Below are positions 39,928 through 50,125 of a DNA stretch of 64,000 nucleotides, piece after piece (the stretch's first letter is position 1; every line of letters begins with the position of its first letter). Origin of the DNA: Streptococcus ilei (GTDB lineage Bacteria; Bacillota; Bacilli; Lactobacillales; Streptococcaceae); the NCBI RefSeq assembly GCF_000479335.1, contig NC_022584.1:682001-746000 (forward strand), given 5' to 3'. The notes below the pieces were generated by a model. The model saw nothing but the letters and a program-made list of their open reading frames with translations, searched no databases and had not been told where the DNA came from. The translations under genes were made by a program, and so were the position numbers.

Positions 39928-39985
39928 AATAATTACAGTAATCAAATAACTGAATGACAGATTGATGAAAGATGATCTCTTTCCA

Positions 39986-42514
39986 TTAATTTTTCGCTGA
40001 TGGAACCTTGAAGAAACCTTGGGATAGGTATCCTTTACCACTTATCAGATCATACTCCACCATCTTCAAATCTTCAGCAATCTCTTTCGCTTCTCCTTCC
40101 AGAGCTTTTTTGTCCACACTTGCTTTTTTCAAAACCTCCGTGAGCAAAGCATAGTATGGAGATACCTTGGAATTAGTTTGTTCAAAAACCATAGCAGAGA
40201 AATCACTCGAGTTGACCAAAGGATAGTCCAACTTCGGAGCATCGAAATTACTCCAAATAAAGTAGTCCGTTTGGTACTGACCTTCTGGATAGTTTTTAAA
40301 AGCAGACTCCGGATATAAACCAGGCAAATGATCCCCATAAAAGACAACTGTTATCTTTTTATCGATTTTGGATAGCTTTTCTAGGAAATCTTGGGTGGCA
40401 CTGTCAGTGAATGTTAGTAACCTTGAATAATTTGTCAAACGAGTATTCACATCTTCTGAGAAATCTTTTCCAGAAGCAGTTACATCTGATGGTTCACCTG
40501 CAATAAAAGGCGCATGATTTTGCATCGTAATGACTGAAAAGAATTGACTCCGCTTTGGATCTAAATCTTTTAATACTGAATTATAGGTTGATTGGTCACT
40601 GACATGAATTTCCTGATACCCTACATTGTAATCTTTTTTATCATCAATGCTTACAAACTTATCAAAATCTAGTCTATTGTATATAACATTTCTTGAATAG
40701 TTTATTTTAGATTCGAAATGTATGATTTCTTTATTTTTAGAACTAAAAGAATCACTAATCGAAATTAAATGTTGCATTTTTGGAGCAACATCTGAGTATA
40801 GAACAGAAACGGTAGGGCTGATATTATAAAATGGTAAGCCTGTTAAGGTTTGAAATTCCATATTAGCCGTACCACCGCCGTAGCCGTCTGATTTCATTAA
40901 ACCACTTGTCACTCTTGATTTTATGTTTTGAATATTTGGAATAGGATTTCTAGAAATTGTCACTCCTTCGATTCTGCTTGGATCCGAAAAACTCTCACTC
41001 AGGACATAAATGATGGTCTGTTGATCGACATATTCATTTCTTGTTTGATTAATTTCAGAAGCTTGCATAGAGTATTTCTTTTCAATCTCTTGCATTTTTT
41101 CTTTGCTGTATCCCTCAGGTTTTATCATGACTTCTGTTGTCAATTGATTAAACCATACATAAGCTAGTGATCGATACCTTGCATTTATCGAATTCCCCAG
41201 CCATTTCGTATCCTGAAAATTATTCAGTAAGGTGATAACTGGTACTTTCTCTGAAATCACACCATTCTCTTTTTGGTCAAAAATCGAATATACTTTATAA
41301 CCAAATAATACCAGAGCAAAAAGGGTAAGATATCGAATTATGGTTGATCTAATAATTTTACCTGTATAAATATACCGTCTGCCGAGAATATAGGTAACTG
41401 ATAGACCTACTGCAACGGCTATGACGATGAACATAAAGGAGACATCAACAAAGCTAAATAAAACGGAAGGTTGAGATAACCAGACTAAATCACTCGGTAA
41501 AATTGGCTCTCCCCTCATACTAAATTTAACAGCATTGGCTACAACGAAAAAAATACTACTAAAGATTATTAAAATCGTCGTAAACCAATATCTATTAATT
41601 AACACATATAGAGAGATGTATAGAAACACGAGACAAAGGATAGGAAATACGACTCCACCTGGAAAAATCGAATAACCAACTAATAAATCTCCTACTCCAA
41701 GTCCAAGTTGCACACCCGTATTCGATAGGATGGCTAAACTAATACTAGTCATGACAGCCAGTGAGAAACTCGATCTATTTTTAACTAAATCTATTTGACC
41801 TTTGACAAAAAATAATCCGATAAGAGTTAAAAGAATAGAGAAGGCAAGCATTTTAAACTCAACAAACCAAAATTGCGATAGAGAATATTTGCCTCCTCCA
41901 GTTTTTCCAATACCATCAAACAAATACCAGGTCGTACGATAGAGAGTTGAAGGAATTTTTGAATCCGTTAAAACAAAAGTAGTTAAAATACTAGAATGCA
42001 ATAAGTATTCAAATAGTTTTCCAATTGGTCTCATCTTTCTGTTAACAGCCTTATTATCAAACCACTGTCTAATAGTTGAAAATAAAAGCGAACTAACAAC
42101 TAATACCGATACAAAAACTATTGAATTAGTCTGCCAAAAACCATTCTTGGCAAAATCAAATACCTTATACTTCGGTACATTAATATGAAGAGCAACTTCA
42201 ACTGAATAGGAAAGAATTAAATAGACACTATACGATACAAGAATCTTTAAAGCAAAAATTCGCTTTAAATCATATTGAGAAATTAAGGCAACTAAAACGA
42301 CTGTTGCAAGCCCAAAATAGATCCCACAGTGATTAATCAATGTTATAACGGACCCTGTTGCTCCTATATTATCAGCAATAACATGCTGAACTAAATACGT
42401 ATTAATGACAAGGAATAACACAAGAAGAGCAAGAGAATACAATTGTGTTCTCGTTAATTTTTGATAGTTTCTTAGAAGAAACTCTTTTAAATTAAACTTC
42501 TTTTTTCTCTTCAT
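39986..42514 (-). CDS. GacH/SccH-like glycerol phosphate transferase (LtaS-related)
   Basis: 842 residues from ATG 42514, which has GGGGAGAA just upstream; ATG 42526 lies within that site. About ten to twelve membrane segments fill the first ~430 residues. A sulfatase-like extracellular domain follows (IIYVLSESFSDPSR, TANMEFQTLTGLPFYN with the nucleophile Thr, SVITMQNHAPF, VFYGDHLPG). GacH in group A Streptococcus adds glycerol phosphate to the rhamnan side chain. The location at the end of rgpA-F supports the same job here. It differs from LtaS by its longer membrane part. Confidence 0.85.
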   Translation of the reverse strand: MKRKKKFNLKEFLLRNYQKLTRTQLYSLALLVLFLVINTYLVQHVIADNIGATGSVITLINHCGIYFGLATVVLVALISQYDLKRIFALKILVSYSVYLILSYSVEVALHINVPKYKVFDFAKNGFWQTNSIVFVSVLVVSSLLFSTIRQWFDNKAVNRKMRPIGKLFEYLLHSSILTTFVLTDSKIPSTLYRTTWYLFDGIGKTGGGKYSLSQFWFVEFKMLAFSILLTLIGLFFVKGQIDLVKNRSSFSLAVMTSISLAILSNTGVQLGLGVGDLLVGYSIFPGGVVFPILCLVFLYISLYVLINRYWFTTILIIFSSIFFVVANAVKFSMRGEPILPSDLVWLSQPSVLFSFVDVSFMFIVIAVAVGLSVTYILGRRYIYTGKIIRSTIIRYLTLFALVLFGYKVYSIFDQKENGVISEKVPVITLLNNFQDTKWLGNSINARYRSLAYVWFNQLTTEVMIKPEGYSKEKMQEIEKKYSMQASEINQTRNEYVDQQTIIYVLSESFSDPSRIEGVTISRNPIPNIQNIKSRVTSGLMKSDGYGGGTANMEFQTLTGLPFYNISPTVSVLYSDVAPKMQHLISISDSFSSKNKEIIHFESKINYSRNVIYNRLDFDKFVSIDDKKDYNVGYQEIHVSDQSTYNSVLKDLDPKRSQFFSVITMQNHAPFIAGEPSDVTASGKDFSEDVNTRLTNYSRLLTFTDSATQDFLEKLSKIDKKITVVFYGDHLPGLYPESAFKNYPEGQYQTDYFIWSNFDAPKLDYPLVNSSDFSAMVFEQTNSKVSPYYALLTEVLKKASVDKKALEGEAKEIAEDLKMVEYDLISGKGYLSQGFFKVPSAKN

Positions 42515-42550
42515 TTTTCTCCCCATAACTAAGATGTTGAAATTATAAAA

Positions 42551-44035
42551 TCAACCCTGAATTTGTGTATAAATACCAATACTTATCGTCAAAATGTTTA
42601 AGAAGATGAGCGCATATTGTAACGATATATCAAAATTTGAATCCTCACTTTGAGCAATATCCGCTATACCCACCTTTTTGTGGAACCATGTGCCAAAATA
42701 GAGTGGCAGAAACATTAAAATATAATAATAGTAACGACCTTGAACCCCACCAACAACAATATCACCTGTGTGATATACACGAGGATCTCCAGAAATCGCA
42801 ACAATAATTAGTATCGCTATACCTAAAAGTAAAAGCAAACTGTAATATTTAAAGAATTTAGGCAGTTCAATCTTATTTCTAAGAATAATAATAAATAGAA
42901 TGAAAAAGAAAGTAAAAATTGAAGCTGCTATTAAAAATGCTGATTTTTCAGAAACATACTTTAATGGATCTGAAATAAAGTCATTAATAATTCCATGCGG
43001 TGCTAAGAATAAGGTTCGTAACAATGGCAATGGATGCGTTAAGAAATAAAATAGGCCTGGACCTTCCCCTGAAATTGAATTTCCAGATGGGAATAGTTTA
43101 ATAATACCAACATAAACAAATGATATAAATAGATTTAAAAGAAAAAGCAAGGAAGAAAATGACCTCATGTTTTTATCTTTGTAATATCTATTTGGTAAAA
43201 CAGACAACAAACTTCCTGTTAAAATAAAAGGGAACTTTGAAAATGCAAAAAGCAATGTCGTACATTGAAAAGCAACTGCATATTTTTTATCAACTTTATT
43301 TTTCTCAGAGAGAACATTTGTTAATAATGCTAAAGCAATTAAACTAGCCCCAAAATATAAATAATCATAATGATAACCTGCTATGATGTATAATACTGCA
43401 GGGAATGTAGCAAATAAATATATCGCTTCTCTATAAACTTTGCTGATTTTTAATGCAATAAATACTAGAATAGCAAATGCTATTACCTCGAATATTCTTC
43501 CCAAATAATAAGAAACATATACTTTTTTAGAGATTAATCTACCTATATTCCATCCAATCGCACTAGGAATGAAGGCTGGATTATCAAATCCAACTTTTAC
43601 TCCTTTAATCTTACTTTCTTTATGTTCAGCATTGAACCAATAATTTTTATCTTTTTTACTAGGATTTCTTAGTGCATCATATTTGAAAACTGAATTATAA
43701 TCTTCCAATTTTTCATTAGAATATTTAAAAATAGGACTATCAGAAATACTAATTACATTTGGTAAATGAGATTCTTCATCTAGTCCGTATTGAACTGGCT
43801 TCACTACTGAAATTACACTACCGAAAATAATTATCATAAAAAAAGCATTAATTGGCAATTTCTTTTTGTCTTTTGGATCAAAAAGAATAAAATAAATTAC
43901 AACATTAATAATTAATAATATAATTTTTAAATTGATGGTGAATTGAAATAAACTGGCCAAAAACACTCTCGAAAATAATACTAAAAATATAGAAATTAAA
44001 ATATTTCTAATTTTAGTCTTATCAATAACTCCCAT
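42551..44035 (-). CDS. DUF2142-family multi-spanning membrane protein (GT-C-like)
   Basis: 494 residues with about twelve membrane segments. The loop after the second pair has GLDEESHLPN, and VQGRYYYYILMFLP occurs near the end, both typical of DUF2142 proteins, which look like GT-C glycosyltransferases using lipid-linked sugars. It sits between rgpF and the GacH-like gene, so it probably adds a side-chain sugar to the rhamnan outside the cell. Base composition is clearly more AT-rich than its rgp neighbours, which suggests strain-variable transfer. Confidence 0.75.
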   Translation of the reverse strand: MGVIDKTKIRNILISIFLVLFSRVFLASLFQFTINLKIILLIINVVIYFILFDPKDKKKLPINAFFMIIIFGSVISVVKPVQYGLDEESHLPNVISISDSPIFKYSNEKLEDYNSVFKYDALRNPSKKDKNYWFNAEHKESKIKGVKVGFDNPAFIPSAIGWNIGRLISKKVYVSYYLGRIFEVIAFAILVFIALKISKVYREAIYLFATFPAVLYIIAGYHYDYLYFGASLIALALLTNVLSEKNKVDKKYAVAFQCTTLLFAFSKFPFILTGSLLSVLPNRYYKDKNMRSFSSLLFLLNLFISFVYVGIIKLFPSGNSISGEGPGLFYFLTHPLPLLRTLFLAPHGIINDFISDPLKYVSEKSAFLIAASIFTFFFILFIIILRNKIELPKFFKYYSLLLLLGIAILIIVAISGDPRVYHTGDIVVGGVQGRYYYYILMFLPLYFGTWFHKKVGIADIAQSEDSNFDISLQYALIFLNILTISIGIYTQIQG

Positions 44036-44045
44036 ATAACTTACT

Positions 44046-45791
44046 CTACTTTCTTTTTATCATTCTTTTCACTATATATTTCACGGCTCTTGCTGGACCT
44101 ATCACGATATACTTCAATGCCCCTTTAATCCCTCCTATTTGATTAAAGTCCACGAAGGTATGGGGTTGAAGATCTTCGCGATTGTTCAATTGCTTATTAT
44201 CAATAAATGGTGTCAGAACATGTGGGTTTTGAGAGATCCTAAAGTCATATTTTTGATCCCAAGCAATGTAGATCAACAAACGTTCGATCGCATGCAATAT
44301 CGAATTTTGAGGTAGTGGTTCAGCCGGAACATCTGCTACTGTCAAATTCAAATCAAAGAGTGGTTTCAAAGCATCGTATTTAAACCAAACAAAGGTCCCA
44401 TAACTCATGACAAAGGTATTGAGATTTTTGAAGTCAATCGTCTTGGTCGCTCCCATTCGTTCCCAGAGCTTGTTCATCTCTGGTGAAATAAGAGCCTCAT
44501 TCCAAGCAACCACTATTCGATTGTAACGGAAGAAAGTTGGAATATCTGCGATAGTGATTCCGACTTTTGGATTGACTTCCATATTGGCTAGGATTTTATC
44601 AGCCGGTTTGACCAACATCTCGATCAATTCTTTTCGCCAAGATTCACCTGCCCAGAAATCTGCTTCTTTAGATTTCTTAGTATGGAAATGGCCAACATAA
44701 TCATATTGAGAGAGTTGCTCTTTTAAGAGCAGCATTGGTAACACATCTCGCCCAATATTTCCAGTCACCACAACCGTCGCATCTTGTGCCCGATTAGAAA
44801 GAATTTGTCCAATATCCTGCTTCTTCTCTTCTACATCTGTCGTAATCCATAAGTCATAAGCAAAATGAAAAGCTTGGAAAGCATCTAGAAACTCTTCTAA
44901 AAGATCCACATAAAAGACATGGAGATGCACCGCAACTTTTTTATCAAAATCATCTGCCAATTCTTGGTTTATCAAGTACTTACGCGATAACAAATACGGA
45001 TAGTCCGGACGATCAATCATAGACATATGGTTAAGAATCAAATCTAATGGATATTCCGATATACGTTCCAATTCGTCAAAAATGTAAGGCATGATTCCTT
45101 CATTGTTTGCAATGGTTTTGACTTTGATGAAAGGAACCTTATGATTGAGAATCGCTGTAGGATTGTAGTAAGAAAAGTCTGGATAAAGCATCCCTGTGGT
45201 GTCTTCATGAATGGTATCAAAGACCGTCTTATAGCGAAAACCAGCATCTAATAAATTCGTTGTGACCTTGGTTTCATAGTTATCAATCACATCTTGAACA
45301 TTGGTAAAGTCTTGAACGCCCTGCCAAAATTCATGGAAAGAACTTGATTCAATAACCTGTTTTTTAAAGCAAAGATAATAACTCTGAATATGTTCGTTAA
45401 AATCCTTGTCTTTCCGGTAATTGGTCATTCCCCAGAAATCAACCTCATCATCATTCTCAAATTTTTGATAGATTGACTCTAAATCCCAAAGAGGGCCAAA
45501 GCAAGTATCATTCATGAGGGTAACAGAATCAAAATGAGCCAGTTGATCAAAACCTACTGTCTTCATTCCGTCCCGCCAAGCCGCAAAGTCAAAACCAGTA
45601 TTTTGGCGCTCTAGAATATCGTCTACCAGATGCTGTGCTACTAAATTAGACTTCACATCTTCTGGTAGCTGACTATTAGAGATAAAGACCACCCGTGAAT
45701 ACAAGGGACGAATGTTTTCTAATTGGTAAAGTACATGTCCACTAATAAAATTAAACTTATTGTAGTGAACATATAAAAGTAAACGTTGCAT
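44046..45791 (-). CDS. rgpF: Rhamnan synthesis protein F
   Basis: 581 residues. Two-part protein: an N-terminal domain (HYNKFNFISGHVLYQLENIRP through LMNDTCFGPLWDL) and a C-terminal RgpF domain (VAVHLHVFYVDLLEEFLDAF, YVGHFHTKKS, AGESWRKELIEML). RgpF is a rhamnosyltransferase needed for the polyrhamnose chain. It begins one base after rgpE, with AAGGAAA. Confidence 0.9.
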   Translation of the reverse strand: MQRLLLYVHYNKFNFISGHVLYQLENIRPLYSRVVFISNSQLPEDVKSNLVAQHLVDDILERQNTGFDFAAWRDGMKTVGFDQLAHFDSVTLMNDTCFGPLWDLESIYQKFENDDEVDFWGMTNYRKDKDFNEHIQSYYLCFKKQVIESSSFHEFWQGVQDFTNVQDVIDNYETKVTTNLLDAGFRYKTVFDTIHEDTTGMLYPDFSYYNPTAILNHKVPFIKVKTIANNEGIMPYIFDELERISEYPLDLILNHMSMIDRPDYPYLLSRKYLINQELADDFDKKVAVHLHVFYVDLLEEFLDAFQAFHFAYDLWITTDVEEKKQDIGQILSNRAQDATVVVTGNIGRDVLPMLLLKEQLSQYDYVGHFHTKKSKEADFWAGESWRKELIEMLVKPADKILANMEVNPKVGITIADIPTFFRYNRIVVAWNEALISPEMNKLWERMGATKTIDFKNLNTFVMSYGTFVWFKYDALKPLFDLNLTVADVPAEPLPQNSILHAIERLLIYIAWDQKYDFRISQNPHVLTPFIDNKQLNNREDLQPHTFVDFNQIGGIKGALKYIVIGPARAVKYIVKRMIKRK

Positions 45792-45792
45792 A

Positions 45793-47142
45793 TTATTTCC
45801 TTATTCTAAAGAATTTCAAGATCTTTGTTGGAATGGTCCAACGACGAGAATGGATGACTGTATTATATGCTTCTTTCGTAGCTTGCAACTCTGCCTCAAG
45901 ATTTTTCAAACTATTTTGACAATCTAACATTTCAGCAGCAAAAACTTTTCCAATATAATCCGGTGCAGAGGGATTATCTATAGAAATCATTTTATAGCTC
46001 AGTTGATACACAACTTCTTCTTCAACTTCATAAATCAATTGAGGATCTGGTTCACTAAAAAGAAACAAATTATCTGTAACGATACCATTACTATAAACTG
46101 GCGAGCAAACCTTTCCGTTAGAATCTCTCAATTCAACATCAGAGTAATAACTTGGACTTTCAGACAGATCAACTCGGATAACAGAAGTTCCCTTCGGAAT
46201 TTCGATTGCCAGACTATCTTCTTTTTGAAGAAGTTTGGTCATGGTACGATCTTCCGAATAAGTATTTTCTTCGTCACCAAAATAAATTGTAACAGATTCC
46301 ATTCCGATGTGTGAAAGAGAATCCATTGGTTTGGAAAGACGAATCTCATAAGTATTATTACGATCTAAAAGGATCTTCGTCATCTCTTTATAATCGGCAT
46401 TTGGATATTTATCAAGATACTCAAGTTGTGTTTTCAACAACTTATGAAATCGTCGTTCTAATTTTTTAAAATCAGTAGGACGAGAATCCGATCCTTGATT
46501 AATGGTATAAGCAACTGTCGCTTCATCCAGATAGGCTAAAGAAGTCCGTTGAAAGAGTTCCAATTGGAGGTTGAAAGTATCATCTGATGTCGTTAAATCT
46601 AACTCTTGATTGACTTCTAACATCAGATCTCTTTCAACTAGCCATGTAGAGGCCATGGTAAAACCTCTTGTTGCAAGCATCTTTTCATAGGTATCTGCTA
46701 ATGGAATTGTATGATTAGCAAAGCCAGCCTTAGAAACGAGAGTTCCGTTTTCATCATAAATATCAAAATCCGTATTGGACCATTTGCAATCAGGCTCACT
46801 TTCTAATAAGTCAACCTGTTTCTGAAGTTTTAAAGGGTCTAACCAAAAATCATCTCCGTCACAGCGGGCAATATACTTTCCACGTGCTTCTTTACAGATA
46901 GAGACCCAGGTTTTAGAAATTCCCTGATTCTCATCCTGATAAAAGGCACGAATCAGATCAGGGTAGTTGGCTTGATAATCCTGAATGATAGAACGAGATC
47001 CATCGCTTGAAGCATCATCCACCAAGATAATCTCATAATCAAACTCAGTTTGTTGGGCTAAGAAGCTATCAATCGTCTTCTTTAACCAGGGCTCTTTATT
47101 AAAAACCGTACAAATAATCGAAACAAAAGGCGTCGTTTCCAT
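45793..47142 (-). CDS. rgpE: Family 2 glycosyltransferase, RgpE-like
   Basis: 449 residues. GT-A fold in the first ~250 residues: FVSIICTVFNKEPWLKKTIDSF, LVDDASSDGS, and the nucleotide-sugar site RCDGDDFW. An extra ~200-residue C-terminal part of beta character has no known role. In S. mutans RgpE adds the glucose side chain; in other species its donor varies, so the sugar is unknown. It lies 12 bases after rgpD. Confidence 0.82.
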   Translation of the reverse strand: METTPFVSIICTVFNKEPWLKKTIDSFLAQQTEFDYEIILVDDASSDGSRSIIQDYQANYPDLIRAFYQDENQGISKTWVSICKEARGKYIARCDGDDFWLDPLKLQKQVDLLESEPDCKWSNTDFDIYDENGTLVSKAGFANHTIPLADTYEKMLATRGFTMASTWLVERDLMLEVNQELDLTTSDDTFNLQLELFQRTSLAYLDEATVAYTINQGSDSRPTDFKKLERRFHKLLKTQLEYLDKYPNADYKEMTKILLDRNNTYEIRLSKPMDSLSHIGMESVTIYFGDEENTYSEDRTMTKLLQKEDSLAIEIPKGTSVIRVDLSESPSYYSDVELRDSNGKVCSPVYSNGIVTDNLFLFSEPDPQLIYEVEEEVVYQLSYKMISIDNPSAPDYIGKVFAAEMLDCQNSLKNLEAELQATKEAYNTVIHSRRWTIPTKILKFFRIRK

Positions 47143-47154
47143 ATTTCCCTCAGT

Positions 47155-48378
47155 CTAGTCAGTCATTGACCATGTTCCATTGCGTTGGATTAAGCCACTT
47201 GCCGCATCCATTGCTGATTTATCATCTAAAGCGATATCATCTCGATTGATAAAGATCAGTGGAGTTTGGGTAGCATCTGAAAAAGCCAACATCTGCCCTT
47301 CAGCATCCCTTACTGTCACTTCTAATTTCATTTTCAAGTCATTTACTGTTGGCAGTGAACAAGTATAATGAACCGTTTTATGTCCAGCCCCACTGATCAG
47401 CTGATTCATAGAATTATCGTTATAGATCCATATGTTCCGATCGATATCCGTCAAAGACAGAGCGATATATGTCTGGATATCTTCACGAACATCAAAATCA
47501 ATCTGGAATTGAATAGGATCCTGAGGGCGTAATTTGTTCGAACTTAACAACTGAAGCTGAAAATTTTCAACCAAGGCATTTTCTTCCTGGTTTGAATTAC
47601 CTGCTCCATTAGCTTCTCCTCCCTGTTGCAAAGGAGCTGTATTATCAAAACTATATTGGTTTGCAACATTCTCAGGACTACCAATTGCTTTCACCAAACC
47701 ATTTTCAATCAAAACGGCCTTGTTACAATATTTCTTGACGGCCCCCATATCATGAGTAACCAGGATAGTAGTTTTCCCTGATTTTTTCCGTTCTTGGAAA
47801 TAATCGTTACACTTGCGCTGGAAGGCTTCATCTCCTACTGCAAGGACCTCGTCCAAAATCAAGATATCGCCTTGGGCCTTAATGGCAACCGAAAAAGCCA
47901 GACGAACCTGCATGCCTGATGAGTAGTTTTTGAGCTTTTGGTTCATGAATTCATGCAACTCGGCAAAGTCTACGATATCATCATACATGGCATCAATTTC
48001 AGCTGTTGAGAAGCCCAGCATAGCCCCATTCATATAGACATTTTCACGACCTGTCAGCTCTGGGTTAAAGCCCACTCCAAGCTCAATGAAAGACACCAGT
48101 TTCCCATCGATAGTGACAGTACCTTTTTCTGGTACATAGATTTCAGAAATAATTTTTAAGAGGGTTGATTTCCCAGAACCATTTCTTCCGAGGATCCCGA
48201 AAAAGTCTCCTTTTTCTACTTCAAAAGAAATATCCTTGAGAACGTGCTGTTCTTTATAGCCTTTAATGCCTTTAAAGCGATTGACCAGGGCAGTTCGAAG
48301 ACTATTGGTTGCCTCCGTTGGCAACTTAAAGTACTTGCTGACATGGTCTACTTTTACTGCAATTTGTTTATCAGTCAT
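47155..48378 (-). CDS. rgpD: Polysaccharide ABC exporter, ATP-binding subunit RgpD
   Basis: 407 residues. ABC domain with Walker A GILGRNGSGKSTLLK, signature NYSSGMQVRLAFSVA, Walker B DILILDEVLAVGD, and the switch His in THDMG. A C-terminal ~140-residue beta domain resembles the Wzt glycan-recognition domain. It exports the lipid-linked rhamnan with RgpC. Start and the rgpC stop share one base (TAATG). Confidence 0.94.
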   Translation of the reverse strand: MTDKQIAVKVDHVSKYFKLPTEATNSLRTALVNRFKGIKGYKEQHVLKDISFEVEKGDFFGILGRNGSGKSTLLKIISEIYVPEKGTVTIDGKLVSFIELGVGFNPELTGRENVYMNGAMLGFSTAEIDAMYDDIVDFAELHEFMNQKLKNYSSGMQVRLAFSVAIKAQGDILILDEVLAVGDEAFQRKCNDYFQERKKSGKTTILVTHDMGAVKKYCNKAVLIENGLVKAIGSPENVANQYSFDNTAPLQQGGEANGAGNSNQEENALVENFQLQLLSSNKLRPQDPIQFQIDFDVREDIQTYIALSLTDIDRNIWIYNDNSMNQLISGAGHKTVHYTCSLPTVNDLKMKLEVTVRDAEGQMLAFSDATQTPLIFINRDDIALDDKSAMDAASGLIQRNGTWSMTD

Positions 48379-49184
48379 TAGAGAATCTCCGCAAATTTCT
48401 TAGCATGTTTGTTAAAGTAAGCAAAGCCAGCGATAAAAATAAGAATTGGCAAGACATAAGGGATCAACACCAAGAACTTATTCTCTACCAAAAGCCAAAC
48501 AGGGGTGTTGGCCTTATCAATCAAGAAATAACGCATGTCTTGGATGATTTGAGCCAAAGGATTCATCATGACCAATTTGGCAGCCCACGGATTGCGGTCT
48601 GCGATAAAGGTAATTGGGTAGATAATTGGCGTCGCATACAATCCAGCTTGCAAGAGCACTTCCCAAACTTGACCTAGGTCACGGAAACGAACGAAAAATG
48701 TCGCTAAAATCAATGCACATCCTGTCGCCATCAAGAACAACTCAAAGAATAGCGGAATCACCATCAAAGCTGTCCAAGAGAATGTCACCCCATTGAAGAA
48801 TGAAAAAATCAAGACCACAACCAGGTTAATGACAAAGTTGATGGCTGCTCCTGAAATCGCAGACAAAACAATGATGTGTTTGGAGAAATTCAACTTGCGC
48901 AACAGGTCGCCTCGACTAACGATCGACACCATCCCCATGGATGTGGCTTCTGAGAAGAAGCCCCAGATTACATTGGCCAACAAGAGGGCAACTGGGAAAT
49001 GGGGCACATCCCCACCCAAGCGTAAAAAGCGGATGAAGACGACGTACATGATCGTAAAGGTCATCAGGGGCTTTAAAATGGACCAAAGATAGCCAATCGC
49101 TGACCCTTGGTAGCGTAATTTAAAGTCTGTTTTGATTAATTCTCTTAATAAAATTCGATTTTTCTGACTAAAAACGTCAAACAT
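48378..49184 (-). CDS. rgpC: Polysaccharide ABC exporter, permease RgpC
   Basis: 268 residues, six membrane segments, ABC-2 type: IKTDFKLRYQGSAIGYLWSILKPLM at the N-terminus, FFVRFRDLGQVWEVLLQAG, and YATPIIYPITFI. It pairs with RgpD to move undecaprenyl-linked rhamnan across the membrane. It overlaps rgpB and rgpD by one base each. Confidence 0.94.
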   Translation of the reverse strand: MFDVFSQKNRILLRELIKTDFKLRYQGSAIGYLWSILKPLMTFTIMYVVFIRFLRLGGDVPHFPVALLLANVIWGFFSEATSMGMVSIVSRGDLLRKLNFSKHIIVLSAISGAAINFVINLVVVLIFSFFNGVTFSWTALMVIPLFFELFLMATGCALILATFFVRFRDLGQVWEVLLQAGLYATPIIYPITFIADRNPWAAKLVMMNPLAQIIQDMRYFLIDKANTPVWLLVENKFLVLIPYVLPILIFIAGFAYFNKHAKKFAEIL

Positions 49185-50125
49185 TATTTTTTACCTCGAT
49201 ATGCAAACTTTGTCAGAATCAAGCTGGTAAACACAACCGTATGAAAAGCCCGGTTCTTCCGGTAACCGTACTGACGAATCCGTCTCAAACGTTCTTTTAG
49301 TGGAACATCCATAATGGTGACAAAGTTTTCAATGATTTCTTTAGTTTGGGAACTGACAGGCAGATCCAATAAATTTTTTGCTTGTTCTTGACTGGACTCG
49401 ATGAGATTCCAATATTTAGCAAACAAAATATGAGGGCGAACCCAATTCTTGACCCGTTTTCTAAGGGTACGAGCTCCTAAAACATTGCTACTGTGCTGAC
49501 GGTACAACTCCGTTGGTTGATCGATATAGATGAGCTTTCCAAAGGCAGTTGCCAACAAAGCCAAGTACCAATCATGCATAAGGAGGGCATGTTTTTCTTG
49601 ACCTGTCCATAAGTCAGCCAGCGCGTGGTTAATCATGGCCACTCCGCCAGTTACCGTATTTTCCGTCAACTCTTGAATCAGTTCTGTATTGGCATGATCA
49701 GACTGGGTGCGAATCATACTCTCATGTTGCACATTCAAGTTTTCATCGACCACTTTTAAATCTGTGTAAACCAGCAAAGGCTCTTCTTGAGGATGCTTGG
49801 CTGCTTCTGCTACTTGCAGGGCAATCTTTTCTGGTAGCCAAACATCATCTTGGTCACTGAAGCAATAAAGATCCGCTTTTTCATATTTCAGAAGCGTATG
49901 GAAGCTCTTGATAACACCAAGATTTTCGATAGCTCCTTGGTTGATAAAGCGAATGCGCTCATCCTGGGCCACCAACTCTTGAATGATCTTCACCGTACCA
50001 TCTGTTGACCCATCATCTCGGATCAAGAGTTGCCAATTCTGATAAGTCTGGTCTTGGATACTTTTGACCTGCTCTTTTAGATACTGTTCACCATTATAGG
50101 TGGACAACAAGATATTTACTTTCAT
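49184..50125 (-). CDS. rgpB: Family 2 rhamnosyltransferase RgpB
   Basis: 313 residues, GT-A fold: ILLSTYNGEQYLKEQVKSIQ, IRDDGSTDGT, FSDQDDVWLPEKI with the metal-binding Asp residues, and HDWYLALLA later. RgpB extends the rhamnan backbone with alpha-linked rhamnose. The start overlaps the rgpA stop by 4 bp. Confidence 0.9.
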   Translation of the reverse strand: MKVNILLSTYNGEQYLKEQVKSIQDQTYQNWQLLIRDDGSTDGTVKIIQELVAQDERIRFINQGAIENLGVIKSFHTLLKYEKADLYCFSDQDDVWLPEKIALQVAEAAKHPQEEPLLVYTDLKVVDENLNVQHESMIRTQSDHANTELIQELTENTVTGGVAMINHALADLWTGQEKHALLMHDWYLALLATAFGKLIYIDQPTELYRQHSSNVLGARTLRKRVKNWVRPHILFAKYWNLIESSQEQAKNLLDLPVSSQTKEIIENFVTIMDVPLKERLRRIRQYGYRKNRAFHTVVFTSLILTKFAYRGKK